Source: Burkholderia sp. WSM2232
Lineage (GTDB): Bacteria > Pseudomonadota > Gammaproteobacteria > Burkholderiales > Burkholderiaceae
Direction of reading: 5' to 3'
DNA length: 64,000 nucleotides
Assembly (NCBI RefSeq): GCF_000472545.1
Contig: NZ_AWZV01000006.1
Coordinates: 223-64,222 of the forward strand
Shown here one piece after another: positions 17,827 through 28,700 of the stretch (its first letter is position 1; every line of letters begins with the position of its first letter). The position numbers were made by a program, and so were the translations under genes. Below the pieces are notes generated by a model. The model saw nothing but the letters and a program-made list of their open reading frames with translations. It was not told where the DNA came from and did not search any database.

Positions 17827-18738
17827 ATGCCCGAACGCTTGCTCACCACATCGGACCCAACAGGGTCATCCAGTAGCCGCGCCCCTGGTCGGTGGAGCCA
17901 GGACCGTCGCCTGGAATTCATTGACTTTCGACTTCGGTGGGACGGCCGTCTCAACCGCAGTGACCTCACAGAGTTTTTTGGCATTTCCGTGCCCCAAGCG
18001 TCGCTAGACATCGCTAAATATACGGAACTGGCGTCGACTAACTTAAATTACGACCGCAGCTGCCGGGTCTACATAGCGTCTGCCGACTTTAAGCCGCTGT
18101 ACCCGTCGAGCGACTCTGGTCGCTATCTCAACGAGTTGTTGTCGCACGCTTCCGGGCTGGACTCAGAGGAAAGCAGCTTCATCACTTGGGCGCCTCCGGT
18201 CGCAACAGTGCCACATCCAGGTCGAACCATCCGCGTCGATGTATTAGTCGCGCTTCTTCGAGCCATTCGCGAGCGCTGTGCGATACGCGTGTTGTACCAA
18301 TCGATGACACGACCACAGCCTTCCCCGCGTACGATTTCTCCGCATGCACTTGCTCACGATGGCTTCCGCTGGCACGCACGCGCCTACTGCCATATGCGCA
18401 ACCAGTTTCTGGACTTCGTTGTTGCGCGCATGCTGGAGGTTGACAGCTTTGAGCCGGCCGCCGCAAGTCCGGATGATGATGTGAAGTGGCACACCATAGT
18501 GCCTTTAGTATTGATTCCGCATCCCGAACTGAGCAAGTCGCACAGACTTGCCATTGAACTTGATTTTGGGATGGAGAACGGACAAGTCGAGTTCCATTGC
18601 AGACAGGCGTTTCTCTTCTACGCTCTGCGACATCTGCGCCTGGACCTCGAAGGCGAAGCCAAACCGGAGGCGCAGCAGATTGCTCTAAAGAACCGGTTAG
18701 AAGTTGAGACGTACATGTTGAACGAAGGTGCATCTTGA
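17827..18738 (+). CDS. WYL-domain transcriptional regulator (BrxR/CapW-like)
   Basis: The 303-aa protein has an N-terminal winged helix (RWSQDRRLEFIDFRLRWDGR, LTEFFGISVPQASLDIAKYT; about 20-75) and a WYL domain (about 130-220) with LVALLRAIRERCAIRVLYQS, TISPHALAHDGFRWHARAYC and LDFVVARMLEVDSFEPAAAS. A C-terminal extension domain follows. This matches the BrxR/CapW family of repressors that sit beside defence operons and respond to a ligand, perhaps a nucleic acid or cyclic nucleotide. It is divergent from jetABCD and probably represses it and itself. ATG 17827 is preferred over starts back to 17707, which would overlap the promoter. Confidence 0.82.
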   Translation: MPERLLTTSDPTGSSSSRAPGRWSQDRRLEFIDFRLRWDGRLNRSDLTEFFGISVPQASLDIAKYTELASTNLNYDRSCRVYIASADFKPLYPSSDSGRYLNELLSHASGLDSEESSFITWAPPVATVPHPGRTIRVDVLVALLRAIRERCAIRVLYQSMTRPQPSPRTISPHALAHDGFRWHARAYCHMRNQFLDFVVARMLEVDSFEPAAASPDDDVKWHTIVPLVLIPHPELSKSHRLAIELDFGMENGQVEFHCRQAFLFYALRHLRLDLEGEAKPEAQQIALKNRLEVETYMLNEGAS

Positions 18739-19148
18739 TACGCGCCTTCTGCCGGACATCAGTGTTCCCGTTCCGCTCGACCGGACGAATGCATCGACGC
18801 CGGACTACAACCTGCCGCCACATTTGGATTGCCGGCAACCTCGCATCCCTCGCCGACCAGAACCCCATCGAGTTTGAGAGTTATCGCTTTGACGCGCTGG
18901 ATTACCGCTATGGCATCGCTGAGCGCACCCGCCTAAGGAGAGTTGCGTGAACTCGCGGCAACAGCCTGGAGAAATCTGGATGGTCTCCGTCTCCCAGATT
19001 GAAGTCATCACCCCGGGAACGGAATGGGCCGGTATTCGGAAATCGTCGACAACTTCAAGGCCATTGGTCTCAAAAAGACTATCGTGGTCACGCCCCGACA
19101 CATCGCATGGAAAATTAATATTCCGCCATGCTAATGTTGCAACGACGT
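18739..19148. other. Intergenic stretch before the tRNA
   Basis: About 410 bp with only short open frames. None shows a recognised motif, though the frame at about 18740-18885 has coding-like composition and could be the tail of a lost gene. One ORF of about 97 codons runs through the tRNA and is not real. Confidence 0.4.
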
Positions 19149-19224
<76 letters not shown>

Positions 19225-19450
19225 AGAGTTTGCGTTTTGAAAGCGCGCTCCGTCTCGCGACGTGCTGCTTTGTGTTTCGATGCGGCCTGCGCCATCTGGC
19301 GCGCTTCGCTGTTGCCGCCCAGAACACTTCAGTGCAGCACATCGATGGACTAGGTTGGCCACTACGCTGGGCGCCGTCGCAGCAAACGCTCGCCAGCGTT
19401 TTGAATACCATCGTTACTGACTCAGCGTACGTACGGCCGGCAGCCGACCG

Positions 19451-20611
19451 CTAGAACTCACCGTATCCAGCTGGCGCATTGTCCATATCGTCCCATCGGC
19501 ATTCGACAGTTGGGTCCAGCCAGTCTGCAGCACGTCGCAGCCATGTGGCATCAATAACATCGTCGGACGACTTCAGCTTCTTGAGGTCGAATTCGCGTGC
19601 GAGTGTCCGCAGGCGGTTTGCTCGCTCAAGCTTCGAAGCCCATTCTTCGACCCGTTTGAGTTGCTCAAATGCCGCTCGGCGAACCGCTGCCAGCCTCGCG
19701 CGCTCGGCTTCTTGCACAGCGGCGGCTGCCCGTTGTTCAATCCGCATCTCTGCTTGTACAGAATTGCGTATAACCAGATGCCGAAGCCTGCCAACGAACG
19801 CCTGCATCTTCGTTTCCACCAGGGCGCTCCGACTGTCCGCAGTGGTTGCCGCTGCATAGGTGCTTCCGACACCGAAGGCCGATATTTCCAGTTCATTCGT
19901 GGGATGGTAGACGTAGCCTTGGCTGTGCAGGTTGTATCCGGCGCGCTTGTTTTCGGCGAGTTGCTCCCGGGTCAATGGGATATTTTCCTGGCGGGCTCGC
20001 TCCCTCACGCGGAACGTCAACCTGCTGCCAAGCAAAGTCACATATGCGGGCTCATCCTCTTTGCCGCCAGAGGAAAGCAAATATCCCGCACCCGTTAGTG
20101 TCTCGATAAGCATGTTCAGCACGAGAAGCGCGCGCAACGAGTTCTGCGGGGACACGGCGGCTCGCATCAGTCCGGCTCCTTCGCAATATGGCCATATCCG
20201 CGAGTCGCGCTGCTTACCTTCGAGCTTTTTCGCCATCCGTTTGACCAGGGGCACGCATTCGTCAATGGATGTGCGCATGCTGACGGACGGCGCATCCGGG
20301 GCACTGGCGGCGTCCTCATCGATTTGGACCTGGGTGCGCAGTGACAGCTCGTCGTCCTGTGGATTTCTGAAGACGGAGCGTCGGTAAGTCGTGGCTCCCT
20401 TGGTCGGCGGCAGCGATGGCTTTTTCACGGCCTTGCCGGCAGCAAGTTTTTCCCAGTAGCCGCGGGGAGGGACTGGGACATCCAAACTCAGACAAATCTT
20501 TCGAAGACCCACATCAGACATTTGATACCTTTTCGACGCCTTGCTGACTGGCTCCGACCAGATTTCTTCATACAACTTTTCGCGTTCAAAGTCTTGGTGG
20601 ACGTAGGGCAT
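19451..20611 (-). CDS. Unknown protein with N-terminal HTH-like domain
   Basis: The 386-aa protein starts with a segment shared by many uncharacterised proteins: DFEREKLYEEIWSEPVSKAS, KRYQMSDVGLRKICLSLDVP, VPPRGYWEKLAAGKAVKKPS. This looks like a helix-turn-helix followed by a conserved PPRGYW turn. The middle (about 190-260) is mixed, and the end is a long charged helix (about 270-350: EQRAAAAVQEAERARLAAVR and following). No catalytic motif is evident. A tRNA lies on one side and Zorya on the other. DNA binding is inferred; a defence role would be guesswork from position. ATG 20611 has only a weak ribosome site. Confidence 0.7.
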   Translation of the reverse strand: MPYVHQDFEREKLYEEIWSEPVSKASKRYQMSDVGLRKICLSLDVPVPPRGYWEKLAAGKAVKKPSLPPTKGATTYRRSVFRNPQDDELSLRTQVQIDEDAASAPDAPSVSMRTSIDECVPLVKRMAKKLEGKQRDSRIWPYCEGAGLMRAAVSPQNSLRALLVLNMLIETLTGAGYLLSSGGKEDEPAYVTLLGSRLTFRVRERARQENIPLTREQLAENKRAGYNLHSQGYVYHPTNELEISAFGVGSTYAAATTADSRSALVETKMQAFVGRLRHLVIRNSVQAEMRIEQRAAAAVQEAERARLAAVRRAAFEQLKRVEEWASKLERANRLRTLAREFDLKKLKSSDDVIDATWLRRAADWLDPTVECRWDDMDNAPAGYGEF

Positions 20612-21341
20612 ATCGATACACGGTGCGTTGGCAGAGTCCTGCGGTAATCCCCGTCAGATACTGACACGGACGATTTTGAGACGACAGAAGGCTCACGCGT
20701 TGAGAGTTCGCGAGGAGCACAGACTTGCGCTGTGCCACGAGACGGTGCGGTATGAAGTTCAGCGTCGACTTTAGTCCCATCGTGAACAAAGCCAAATGTC
20801 TACTCGAAACGAAATGCCCAACTGCCTTTACTGAGGACGCCTAGTTGGACCGAGTACCTGACGTTTGGTGACTGGAAATGCAAGGGCCTCTACCCGGTCA
20901 CGGAACGAAGGCTGCTCGCGACGTGGGTCGACCCAATCGAACAAGCTGTCGGTGGGGTGGCCGGGGCCGGCAAAGCATTGCTCACCGCCAGATGTTTCAG
21001 CGAGCACCACGGGCAGACCGAAAGCGATATTCGGTCCATTCACTGACCGGATAGGCAAGCTGCTCGAACAGTCAAAGCGAACCATGTTCGGTGCATTTAG
21101 AACATTGGTCGAAAATCTGGCTTGTCAAAAGGCGCCGCCCCCTCGCGCTTCAGTTCGTGCCCGCAGTGTTTGGACGCTTCTCCGTTAATATTAGGAAGAA
21201 TATGCCGTAATATTGAGCAAATCGCCTGACTGCCTGTCGATTTTGTCCAAGGCCGTCGTTTGGCTGCCGAAGCGCGTCTGGAGAGGGAGGCGCCGAGGAA
21301 AACACGCTAACAAAACAAACCCTTAACCGGGGAGACCGAAG
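20612..21341. other. Intergenic region upstream of zorA
   Basis: About 730 bp without a supported gene. Two direct GTAATATT/GTTAATATT elements near 21185-21217, each centred on the palindrome AATATT, lie about 130 bp before zorA and could be regulator sites or part of the Zorya promoter. Short ORFs here have no motif. Confidence 0.45.
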
Positions 21342-23366
21342 TTGAACATCCAGTCGTTACTTGCGGGCGTACCGACACCCGCACTCGTCACGGGCGCATT
21401 TCTGGCCGCCCTCGTGGTTGCTGTCATTGCGTTTTTCTTCGGTCCGGCGATAAGGCATCTGGTTCGGCTGCGCTCTATTCAGCGTCGCATTGAAAACTTT
21501 GAAGACGGAAATTACCCTTCACAGTTTGAGGCGGTATTCGCTGGCGACCGTCGGCTCGCCCATCTATGGAACGAGTACGCCGAATCGTTGCACGTTCAGC
21601 GTGAGGAGCGCGATGGACAGATGGTTGTGCGCGCCGTACGCGCCACCGTGCCCGCCGAGCTGTATTTCAACAGCCAGGTTGTCGTCGACAGCCGCTTGCG
21701 CACCGAATTTTTTAAGCATGTTCCCGGAATTTTTACTGGCATCGGTATCATCGGGACATTCAGCGGGCTGATAGAAGGCCTTCACGCGTTCCAAATCAGC
21801 GATAACGCGGCGACCGTGCGCGGCAGCCTCGAATCACTTATGCATTCGGTGGGAGAGGCGTTTCTTGTGTCCGCCTCGGCAATCGCTGCGGCGATGCTAA
21901 CCACGCTCTTCGAAAAGCTTCTCCTTGCCTCGCTGTACCGACGTACAGAAGAAATCGTTCATGCGATTGACGCGCGTTTTGAGGCGGGGGCCGGCGAAGA
22001 ATACCTGGCGCGCCTGGTCAAGGCATCGGAGGAGTCGGCGAGCCAATCCAAGATATTGAAGGACGCTCTCGTCAAGGAGATGGGAGAGCTGCTGCGTGAG
22101 TTGACTAGCGCGCAAATCGAGGCGAGCAAAGAACAAGCCGCACTGGTCGCGGAGGCTGGTCGCCAGAACAATGCGGCTCTTGGACAGGTTATCGCGGAGA
22201 GCATCCAGCAGGGTCTCAAAGGCCCGCTCGATGAAATTGCAGCAACGGTCAAAAGCGCCAGCGGCGACCAGAGCGCAAGCGCCGGACGGATGCTGCAGGA
22301 CGTAATGACGAGTTTCAGCCAACGTCTAAATGACTTATTTGGCGGCCAGATTTCTGGGCTTACCGAACTTAACCAGCAAACCGCCCAGAGCATCCAGCAA
22401 GCCGTTACCACCTTGCACACCCTGGTCTCGAACATCGAAGCTTCGAGCCAGCGTTCGACCGATGCAATGGCGCAGCGCATGGCGGAGGCCATCGAGAAGA
22501 TGGAGTCGCGACAAGAGGCAATGAACGCCCAATCGGCTGCATTCATCGAGCAACTACGCCAATTGGTCGCGACATCCCAGTCGGAGACGAGCCAGAAATT
22601 GCAGACGACGCTCGAAACGCTTGGCACGCATGTGGGAGAGATGCTGACCACACTGAGTGGCGCGCAGAAAGAAGTATTTGAGAATAATCGCGCACGCGAG
22701 AGCGCCATGTCTGAGCGTGCGACTGGGGCTGTTACAGCAATGTCCGAATCCGTCGATGCCGTTGTCAAGGAACTGGGTGTTGCGACGACGCAGATGGCGC
22801 AAAGCGTCGCTACCTTGACCCAGTCCACCGCTTCATCGGTAGACCGTATGCACGCTGGCGCTGAAGCATTGGGTACGGCGTCGCGAAACTTCGCCGCCGC
22901 TGGCGAGCGCGTCGCCAGCATCATGGGCCTAACCGCCGATGTCTCGACCAAGCTCGCCGCAACGGCTGGGAATCTGACAAGCGGGGCGGGAGCCATCCAG
23001 GAACTTCTGGGCGACTATCGCGCTCATCGCGACAGCATCGGCCAACTTGTCACAGAGTTGCGCGCCACCGTCGAGTCCGCACGAAGAGAGGCCGCATTGA
23101 CTGGTGACATTCTCAATCGAATCGAAACATCTACCGGCCATCTCGGCGCGGCGCAAAAGCAGGCCGACGAATACCTCGCCGGTGTGAGCCGCGTTCTGGC
23201 AGACGCACACGGTGCATTCGCGACTGAAGTGAAGCGCACGCTGGATAAAGCGAATGCCGAGTTCCATACGAAACTGAGTTCGGCAGTGGGGTTGCTTTCG
23301 TCAGCAGTCGGTGAGCTGGAAGTCACGCTTGCCGCGATGGGAACCCTGACGCCGGCGCGGAGGTAG
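21342..23366 (+). CDS. zorA: ZorA, MotA-like stator subunit of Zorya
   Basis: The 674-aa protein has an N-terminal membrane segment (VTGAFLAALVVAVIAFFFGP, about 16-36) and the MotA/TolQ/ExbB pair GIFTGIGIIGTFSGLIEGLH (about 130-150) and FLVSASAIAAAMLTTLFEKL (about 172-192). A very long coiled-coil cytoplasmic tail (about 210-660) follows; in Zorya, this tail transmits the phage signal from the envelope inward. With ZorB it forms an ion-driven rotary motor. Start is TTG 21342, preceded by GGGGAG at good spacing, and the membrane segment begins soon after. First gene of zorABCD; the next gene starts 3 bp after its stop. Confidence 0.93.
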   Translation: MNIQSLLAGVPTPALVTGAFLAALVVAVIAFFFGPAIRHLVRLRSIQRRIENFEDGNYPSQFEAVFAGDRRLAHLWNEYAESLHVQREERDGQMVVRAVRATVPAELYFNSQVVVDSRLRTEFFKHVPGIFTGIGIIGTFSGLIEGLHAFQISDNAATVRGSLESLMHSVGEAFLVSASAIAAAMLTTLFEKLLLASLYRRTEEIVHAIDARFEAGAGEEYLARLVKASEESASQSKILKDALVKEMGELLRELTSAQIEASKEQAALVAEAGRQNNAALGQVIAESIQQGLKGPLDEIAATVKSASGDQSASAGRMLQDVMTSFSQRLNDLFGGQISGLTELNQQTAQSIQQAVTTLHTLVSNIEASSQRSTDAMAQRMAEAIEKMESRQEAMNAQSAAFIEQLRQLVATSQSETSQKLQTTLETLGTHVGEMLTTLSGAQKEVFENNRARESAMSERATGAVTAMSESVDAVVKELGVATTQMAQSVATLTQSTASSVDRMHAGAEALGTASRNFAAAGERVASIMGLTADVSTKLAATAGNLTSGAGAIQELLGDYRAHRDSIGQLVTELRATVESARREAALTGDILNRIETSTGHLGAAQKQADEYLAGVSRVLADAHGAFATEVKRTLDKANAEFHTKLSSAVGLLSSAVGELEVTLAAMGTLTPARR

Positions 23367-23369
23367 ACG

Positions 23370-24080
23370 ATGTTTGGAAGTCAAATCGTCGTCAAGCGAG
23401 GAAGCCGTGACGAGGCGGAGAAACCCTTCTGGATTTCCTTTGCTGACTTGATGACGGCGCTGATGGTGCTCTTTCTCGTGGTCATGGGGGTGGCATTGCT
23501 CGCCGTGACGAAGAATGTAACGGAGAAGGAAAAGCGCGAAGAGCAGCATCGGAAGGACATCGAGCTAATTCTTGACCGGTTTCAAGCTGCATCTAAGCGC
23601 TACAACGGCATCAAGATAGACCGTGACCGGCATGTCATCGATTTTGGAGACCGCGCGCGCTTTGCATTTGGGAAATCGAATCTGGCGCCCGAGCAGGAAG
23701 CCGTGTTGCGTCAATTCGTCCCCGAAATCCTGACCTTGGCGAACGGTGACCTGGGCAAGCGCGTACTTAAGCGCGTGGTTGTTGAAGGCTACACAGATAG
23801 AACCGGTACATACCTGAGCAATCTTAACCTCAGCCTTCAGCGCAGCGAGCGGGTGTTGTGCAGCATGTTTGCTACGGCTGGTGCGAGTCTGCTCGTCGAG
23901 GACCAGAAGGAAGACGTACGAAACCTGTTCCTGGTCGGCGGATATTCGTTCAATGACTCGAAGGAGACGGACGAGGAGAGTCGCCGCGTCGAGATGCGTC
24001 TCGAGTTCCTAGGTGTTGGAGAAGAAAGAGCTGCGGCCCCGCTTCAATCCGGGAACTTTGGCGACTGCGCACTGCGATGA
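23370..24080 (+). CDS. zorB: ZorB, MotB/OmpA-like stator subunit of Zorya
   Basis: The 236-aa protein has a single membrane segment, KPFWISFADLMTALMVLFLV to AVT (about 18-48). Its Asp26 (FADLM) is the proton-binding residue of MotB-type stators. An OmpA-like peptidoglycan-binding domain follows: IDFGDRARFAFGKSNLAPEQ, VVEGYTDRTGTYLSNLNLSL, QRSERVL. It anchors the ZorAB motor to the cell wall. GGAGG lies 7 bases before ATG 23370, and the stop overlaps zorC by 4 bp (ATGA), so ZorB and ZorC are translationally coupled. Confidence 0.93.
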   Translation: MFGSQIVVKRGSRDEAEKPFWISFADLMTALMVLFLVVMGVALLAVTKNVTEKEKREEQHRKDIELILDRFQAASKRYNGIKIDRDRHVIDFGDRARFAFGKSNLAPEQEAVLRQFVPEILTLANGDLGKRVLKRVVVEGYTDRTGTYLSNLNLSLQRSERVLCSMFATAGASLLVEDQKEDVRNLFLVGGYSFNDSKETDEESRRVEMRLEFLGVGEERAAAPLQSGNFGDCALR

Positions 24081-25771
24081 ATGCACTGAACTACCTCGCG
24101 TCCTTACTGCAATCGTCCGTCATCGAGGAGACGCAACCGGTTCGCCTGGGCGGCGAAATCGACGCACTTCTCGAAGAGCTGAAAGCGCGTGCAAAATCAG
24201 GTAGCGGCCGGGAACCCGTGCACGACCATCAGCTCGATGCGGTCCGGCGGTACTGGAGCAGCCAGGAAGTGCCCACGTTCCGCGATGCATACCTACTGTC
24301 CTTTGGCTTATGCATTCCGCACCGCCCCCAGGGTGAGTGCGTCATGGAGGACCGTCCCCGCCTGCAGCGTATCCTCGACAGTGTTGACGGCTACATAGCC
24401 AGGACCGCGTCATACAGACGCTGCTATCAAGGGCTCGCAAAGAGCTACTTCACTTATGACGTGGACGCGCCTGAAGCAGCGCCCGCCGGAAAGAAGAATT
24501 GGTTGACTTTGCGAGACTACCTTCACGACCGCAACCGCGAGATACGGGACAGCAAACCAGGGCCTGCATGGGTCGACACAGCAATTGAGAATCGACAGCT
24601 TTTCAACGAAGCGCCCTGCGCTCCCTATGTGAGCCAGCTGCTGCGCGGCGACGAATCGAATATCGACCGCATTTGTGAGCAGCTTCAAATCGGAAAAGAG
24701 TCGTGGTTTCTGCGCCAGCTCGTGCTGACGCAGGTTGAAGGCGCGACGAAACTTGATGACGACGAGTTTGTGAGCCTGCTACCTCGCTTGCTTGGCCTGC
24801 TGTCCCATAACGAAGTGCTCCGCGACCGAGGGACCATTCTGGTCCTCGACCGATATGCCCGGGTCTCTGGCAGCCCGCTCCATCCCAGACTTCGCGACCA
24901 TGCTGTTACCTGGTGGGGCAATCCGTGGCTGCCGTCAAATGCGACACGATGGGGTGGCGTCGCGCCCGCGGCTCGAACGATGGTCTCTGACTGGCTGAAG
25001 CTCGAATTTATCGAAACCTTCTTTACGAAGCTGGCAGAGGACGGGCTCGCCGACCGTCGTCGAATGGAATTCTGGAAGCGATATGTCAAGTCCATTGACG
25101 ACATCGAGTTCGCATTAGGCTCAACCGCACGTAATTCGCGTGAACCTGACCTCGTCGCGCTGCGCAGGAAAATGAAGGGCCTGACTCGCGAACTCGACGC
25201 CTCCGGTGCCAACAACGCTTTCATCATGACGATGGGTAAGTTGGTCGCGGTGGAGTTTAGTGGCCTCGGAAACGCGTTCTATGGCTATGACGCCAGTCGT
25301 TCGCTCCCCTTTAATACGAGTCAGACATTGAAGCTCGGGAAAGACGAGCGGAATTCGCTCAAGCGTTCGAGTCGCATGCTCTGGCTCAAGCATGGGGATG
25401 GCATTCACGGCTGGAGGCGCTGGGAGGATATGTTCGAGGCAACGCTTCGTGAGAGTTTTCAGATTCTTCCCTCTGTCGACACCTCACGTTCTTCTACCAG
25501 AAGCCAGGCTGCTAACGAACGCACGCGGCCGACGAGTCTGGGCTCGTCTCGCGAGAACACTCGCTCGACGCAAAACCACACTGCAACGCACGAATCCTAC
25601 TCGCATGTCGCGCTCAAGCGATTCGCGGCAACGCATGGTCTGCAAATCGATGACCGGACTGCACTCGGCGGAAACTTGTGGGTTCGCGGAGACGAGGATG
25701 ATGGGCATATCGGCCAGGTCCTGGCGGATTGGGGCTTCCATGTGAAGCCGGGCAAGGGTTGGTGGAAATAA
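24077..25771 (+). CDS. zorC: ZorC, Zorya type I effector-associated protein
   Basis: The 564-aa protein is identified mainly by position and size (E. coli type I ZorC is about 560 aa). It carries an EH-signature-type segment: TRWGGVAPAARTMVSDWLKL, EFIETFFTKLAEDGLADRRR, MEFWKRYVKSIDDIEFALGS. ZorC binds DNA and works with ZorD inside the cell after ZorAB activation. The C-terminal 60 residues (AATHGLQIDDRTALGGNLWV, VLADWGFHVKPGKGWW) look like a separate small domain after a low-complexity Ser/Thr-rich linker (about 470-510). No obvious damage. Confidence 0.88.
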   Translation: MNALNYLASLLQSSVIEETQPVRLGGEIDALLEELKARAKSGSGREPVHDHQLDAVRRYWSSQEVPTFRDAYLLSFGLCIPHRPQGECVMEDRPRLQRILDSVDGYIARTASYRRCYQGLAKSYFTYDVDAPEAAPAGKKNWLTLRDYLHDRNREIRDSKPGPAWVDTAIENRQLFNEAPCAPYVSQLLRGDESNIDRICEQLQIGKESWFLRQLVLTQVEGATKLDDDEFVSLLPRLLGLLSHNEVLRDRGTILVLDRYARVSGSPLHPRLRDHAVTWWGNPWLPSNATRWGGVAPAARTMVSDWLKLEFIETFFTKLAEDGLADRRRMEFWKRYVKSIDDIEFALGSTARNSREPDLVALRRKMKGLTRELDASGANNAFIMTMGKLVAVEFSGLGNAFYGYDASRSLPFNTSQTLKLGKDERNSLKRSSRMLWLKHGDGIHGWRRWEDMFEATLRESFQILPSVDTSRSSTRSQAANERTRPTSLGSSRENTRSTQNHTATHESYSHVALKRFAATHGLQIDDRTALGGNLWVRGDEDDGHIGQVLADWGFHVKPGKGWWK

Positions 25772-25780
25772 GGCGAAACT

Positions 25781-28700
25781 GTGTTCAAGTTATTCAAGCC
25801 GGCAAAAGCGCGAGACGTCGCCACCTGGAAGCGGCAGTGGTCGGATAAAGGCATCGTTCTGACTCGTCGAATTGAAGGCCCGGGTGCGATGGTCGACGGG
25901 GACCTCGTCGGGGGCTACCTCACGCAGCTCACCGATGACGGTCTCGCCAACCCGGTCGATGACGGTTTCTTGTTGGACTGGCAGTCGGCCTATGAAATCC
26001 TCGAGCGGCAGGACTACGGGCAGCTGCGCGACGTGCTTCGAATTCCACCTTTCACCGACTTCCGTCCGTTCCTGCGAAGTGGCCATTCGCTGGTCGACCG
26101 CGAGTTCGGCATCGCGGTCGACGGATGGCGCGTCGACGGCGGCCGCGAATTTCAAGGCACTCTCACGGGGCCGGTGATGTCGGAAGGCACCGCAGAGACG
26201 CTGATGCGCCCTGCGCAATGGAAGCTATTCAAAGCGGTGGTTGCGTTCTCGCGCCGTGGTGACGAGGACCGTTCTGATTTGGCCAACCGGCAAGGTTGGG
26301 GGCGGATTCGCAAGCTCGCGCTCGACGCCGAAGCAGGACTCGATGATTTTCTCTACCGCTCGGTGGTGTTGAGTCCCGAAAAGCTCAATATCGGTCTGAG
26401 GCGGTCGGTCGAAGTGGCAGACGACCACGTAGTCGAAATCGAGCCAGGCTTCGACGGCGCACCAGACGACTGGCTCGACACCTTTGACAGAGCTCGCGAG
26501 ATTCGTGACCGATACGACATCACGACCCGAGAAGGAATCGTCCAGGTTCTGGTCACGCCGAAAGTGAAGACGGTGCTTCGTGAAATCAAGCGCTTGCCTG
26601 GACGGCGCGTCGCCGGCTCACGGGCACAGGCGTTTTTGCTCAATCCTTACGCGGCGCTGGGCGCTGATGCCGTTGACGTTATCGAAGAGTCGCAGTTCGA
26701 ACGCGCTCGCGAAGACGCCGGTCTCGACTACGAACGCTTTGTACCGACGTTCGAGCGCAACGCTGCGGGCTATGCACTGCGAGTCGGCCTGCTTGTCGAA
26801 TCGGCCGTGGCGAGTGGACCGACCTCCTCGAAGACGCATTGGCTCGACGACAACGAGCTTTCCACGTTCGTCTCGGCTCTTTCGCGGTCGCTCGCGCTTG
26901 GCCACCAACTGCTTGCCTGGCAGGGTTACGACCTTGCTCTGCAGGGGGATTCGGAGCAGCACCTCAAGGAATTGTCGGCTGCACTCGCGCAACGTCGCAC
27001 CCCTCCCACGCTGGTCTCCTACGCTCAGGTCCATGACCTGGGAGGCTACTCGACGCGCATCGAATCGATTGGTGTAGAGAAGCCGTACCATTCGCCGTAT
27101 ATCGCGAAGAAAGATGAAGGTGAGGGTTGGTTCCCGGACAACATCCTGCCCGTCATTGTTTATCAGTCGAAGGACGGTGGCGAGTCAGTGGCTGTGCCTA
27201 CCAACAAGCCGGCCATCGAAAAACTGAAGAACGACGTACTGGAAGCTGACGCGAAAGGCGTGGCAAAGCTCGACGTTGGCTGGCTCAAGGACCCTATTTC
27301 GCTATCGGATGCGAAAGAAATCATCTCCACGTTCGAGAATCTTTTTTCCGACCTGGAATCGGGTAAGCAGTTTGACCCGGAAAAAACCCGCAAACGGCCC
27401 GGCGAACGGGCCACCAAAAAGCAGCTTGTTCTGCGCGCAAACATCCAGGCACTCGAATACGAGGAATTGCGCCGTGAGGCGCTGCAGTCGGTACCAGCAA
27501 GTCCCAAGCTTCCGCAAAGCATTCGCCCGGGGTTCGCCTTGCTGCCGCATCAACAGACAGGCCTCGCGTGGATGCAGCATCTCTTCAGTCTGCAAACCGA
27601 TTACCAGGTCCGCGGCGCCATCCTTGCAGACGACATGGGGCTCGGCAAAACCTTCCAGTTGCTGGCGCTCATGGCCTGGTTGCTGGAGAAGGACGCCAAC
27701 ATGAATCCCATGCTGGTGGTCGCGCCTGTCTCATTGCTGGAAAACTGGGCGGAGGAAGCCAACAAGTTTTTTCAGCCGGGTGCATTGCCCCTGTTGACTG
27801 CGTACGGCGAGAGTCTTGCCGAGTTTCGCGTACCGCGCGGCCAGATAGACCAGCGTCTGCAGACTGAGGATGGTCTGGTCAGGTTTTTGAAGCCCAACTG
27901 GATTGGCGATGCCAAAGTCGTATTGACGACGTACGAAACGTTGCGCGACCTGGAGTTTTCGTTTGCCGCGCAGAAGTGGTCGTTGATGGTGTGCGACGAG
28001 GCTCAGCGCATCAAGAACCCCGCCGCAATGGTGACCCGGGCGGCCAAGAAGCAGAATGTCGCGTTCAGGATTGCATGCACGGGGACACCGGTCGAAAACA
28101 CACTCGCCGATATGTGGTGTCTTTTCGACTACGTGCAGCCTGGTTTGCTGGGTGCACTGAACGATTTTGGTGAGCGGTATCGGAAGCCGATTGAGGCGAA
28201 GACGGACGAAGAAAAGTCCCGTGTCGAAGAGCTGCGCGCTCGCATCTCACCGCAGATTCTCCGGCGTCTGAAGACCGAGGTCGATACGGGACTGCCGCCG
28301 AAAATCGTGGTCGACGACTGTCGGCGTCTCCCCATTTCTAGCGTTCAGCGCAACCTTTATGCGAAGGCGGTGGACGGCTTCAAACGACGCAAAGAGCCTG
28401 ACCATACAACGCCGTTCAAAAATCACCTTGGATTGCTTCATTATCTCAGGCTGGTGTGTACCGACCCGAGAGTGCATGGCTTGAGCGTGTTCAAGCCGGA
28501 GCCGATGGGCGACTATCGCGCGAAATCTCCGAAGCTCGACTGGCTGCTCAAGCAGCTCTCCGAAATCAGGGCGAAGGGCGAGAAGGCAATCGTCTTTTGC
28601 GAGTTCCGGGAGATTCAGCGACTTCTGCAGCACTACATCGAAGCCGAGTTCAGCTATCGTCCCGACATCATCAACGGGGACACGAGTGCGTCATCGACTC

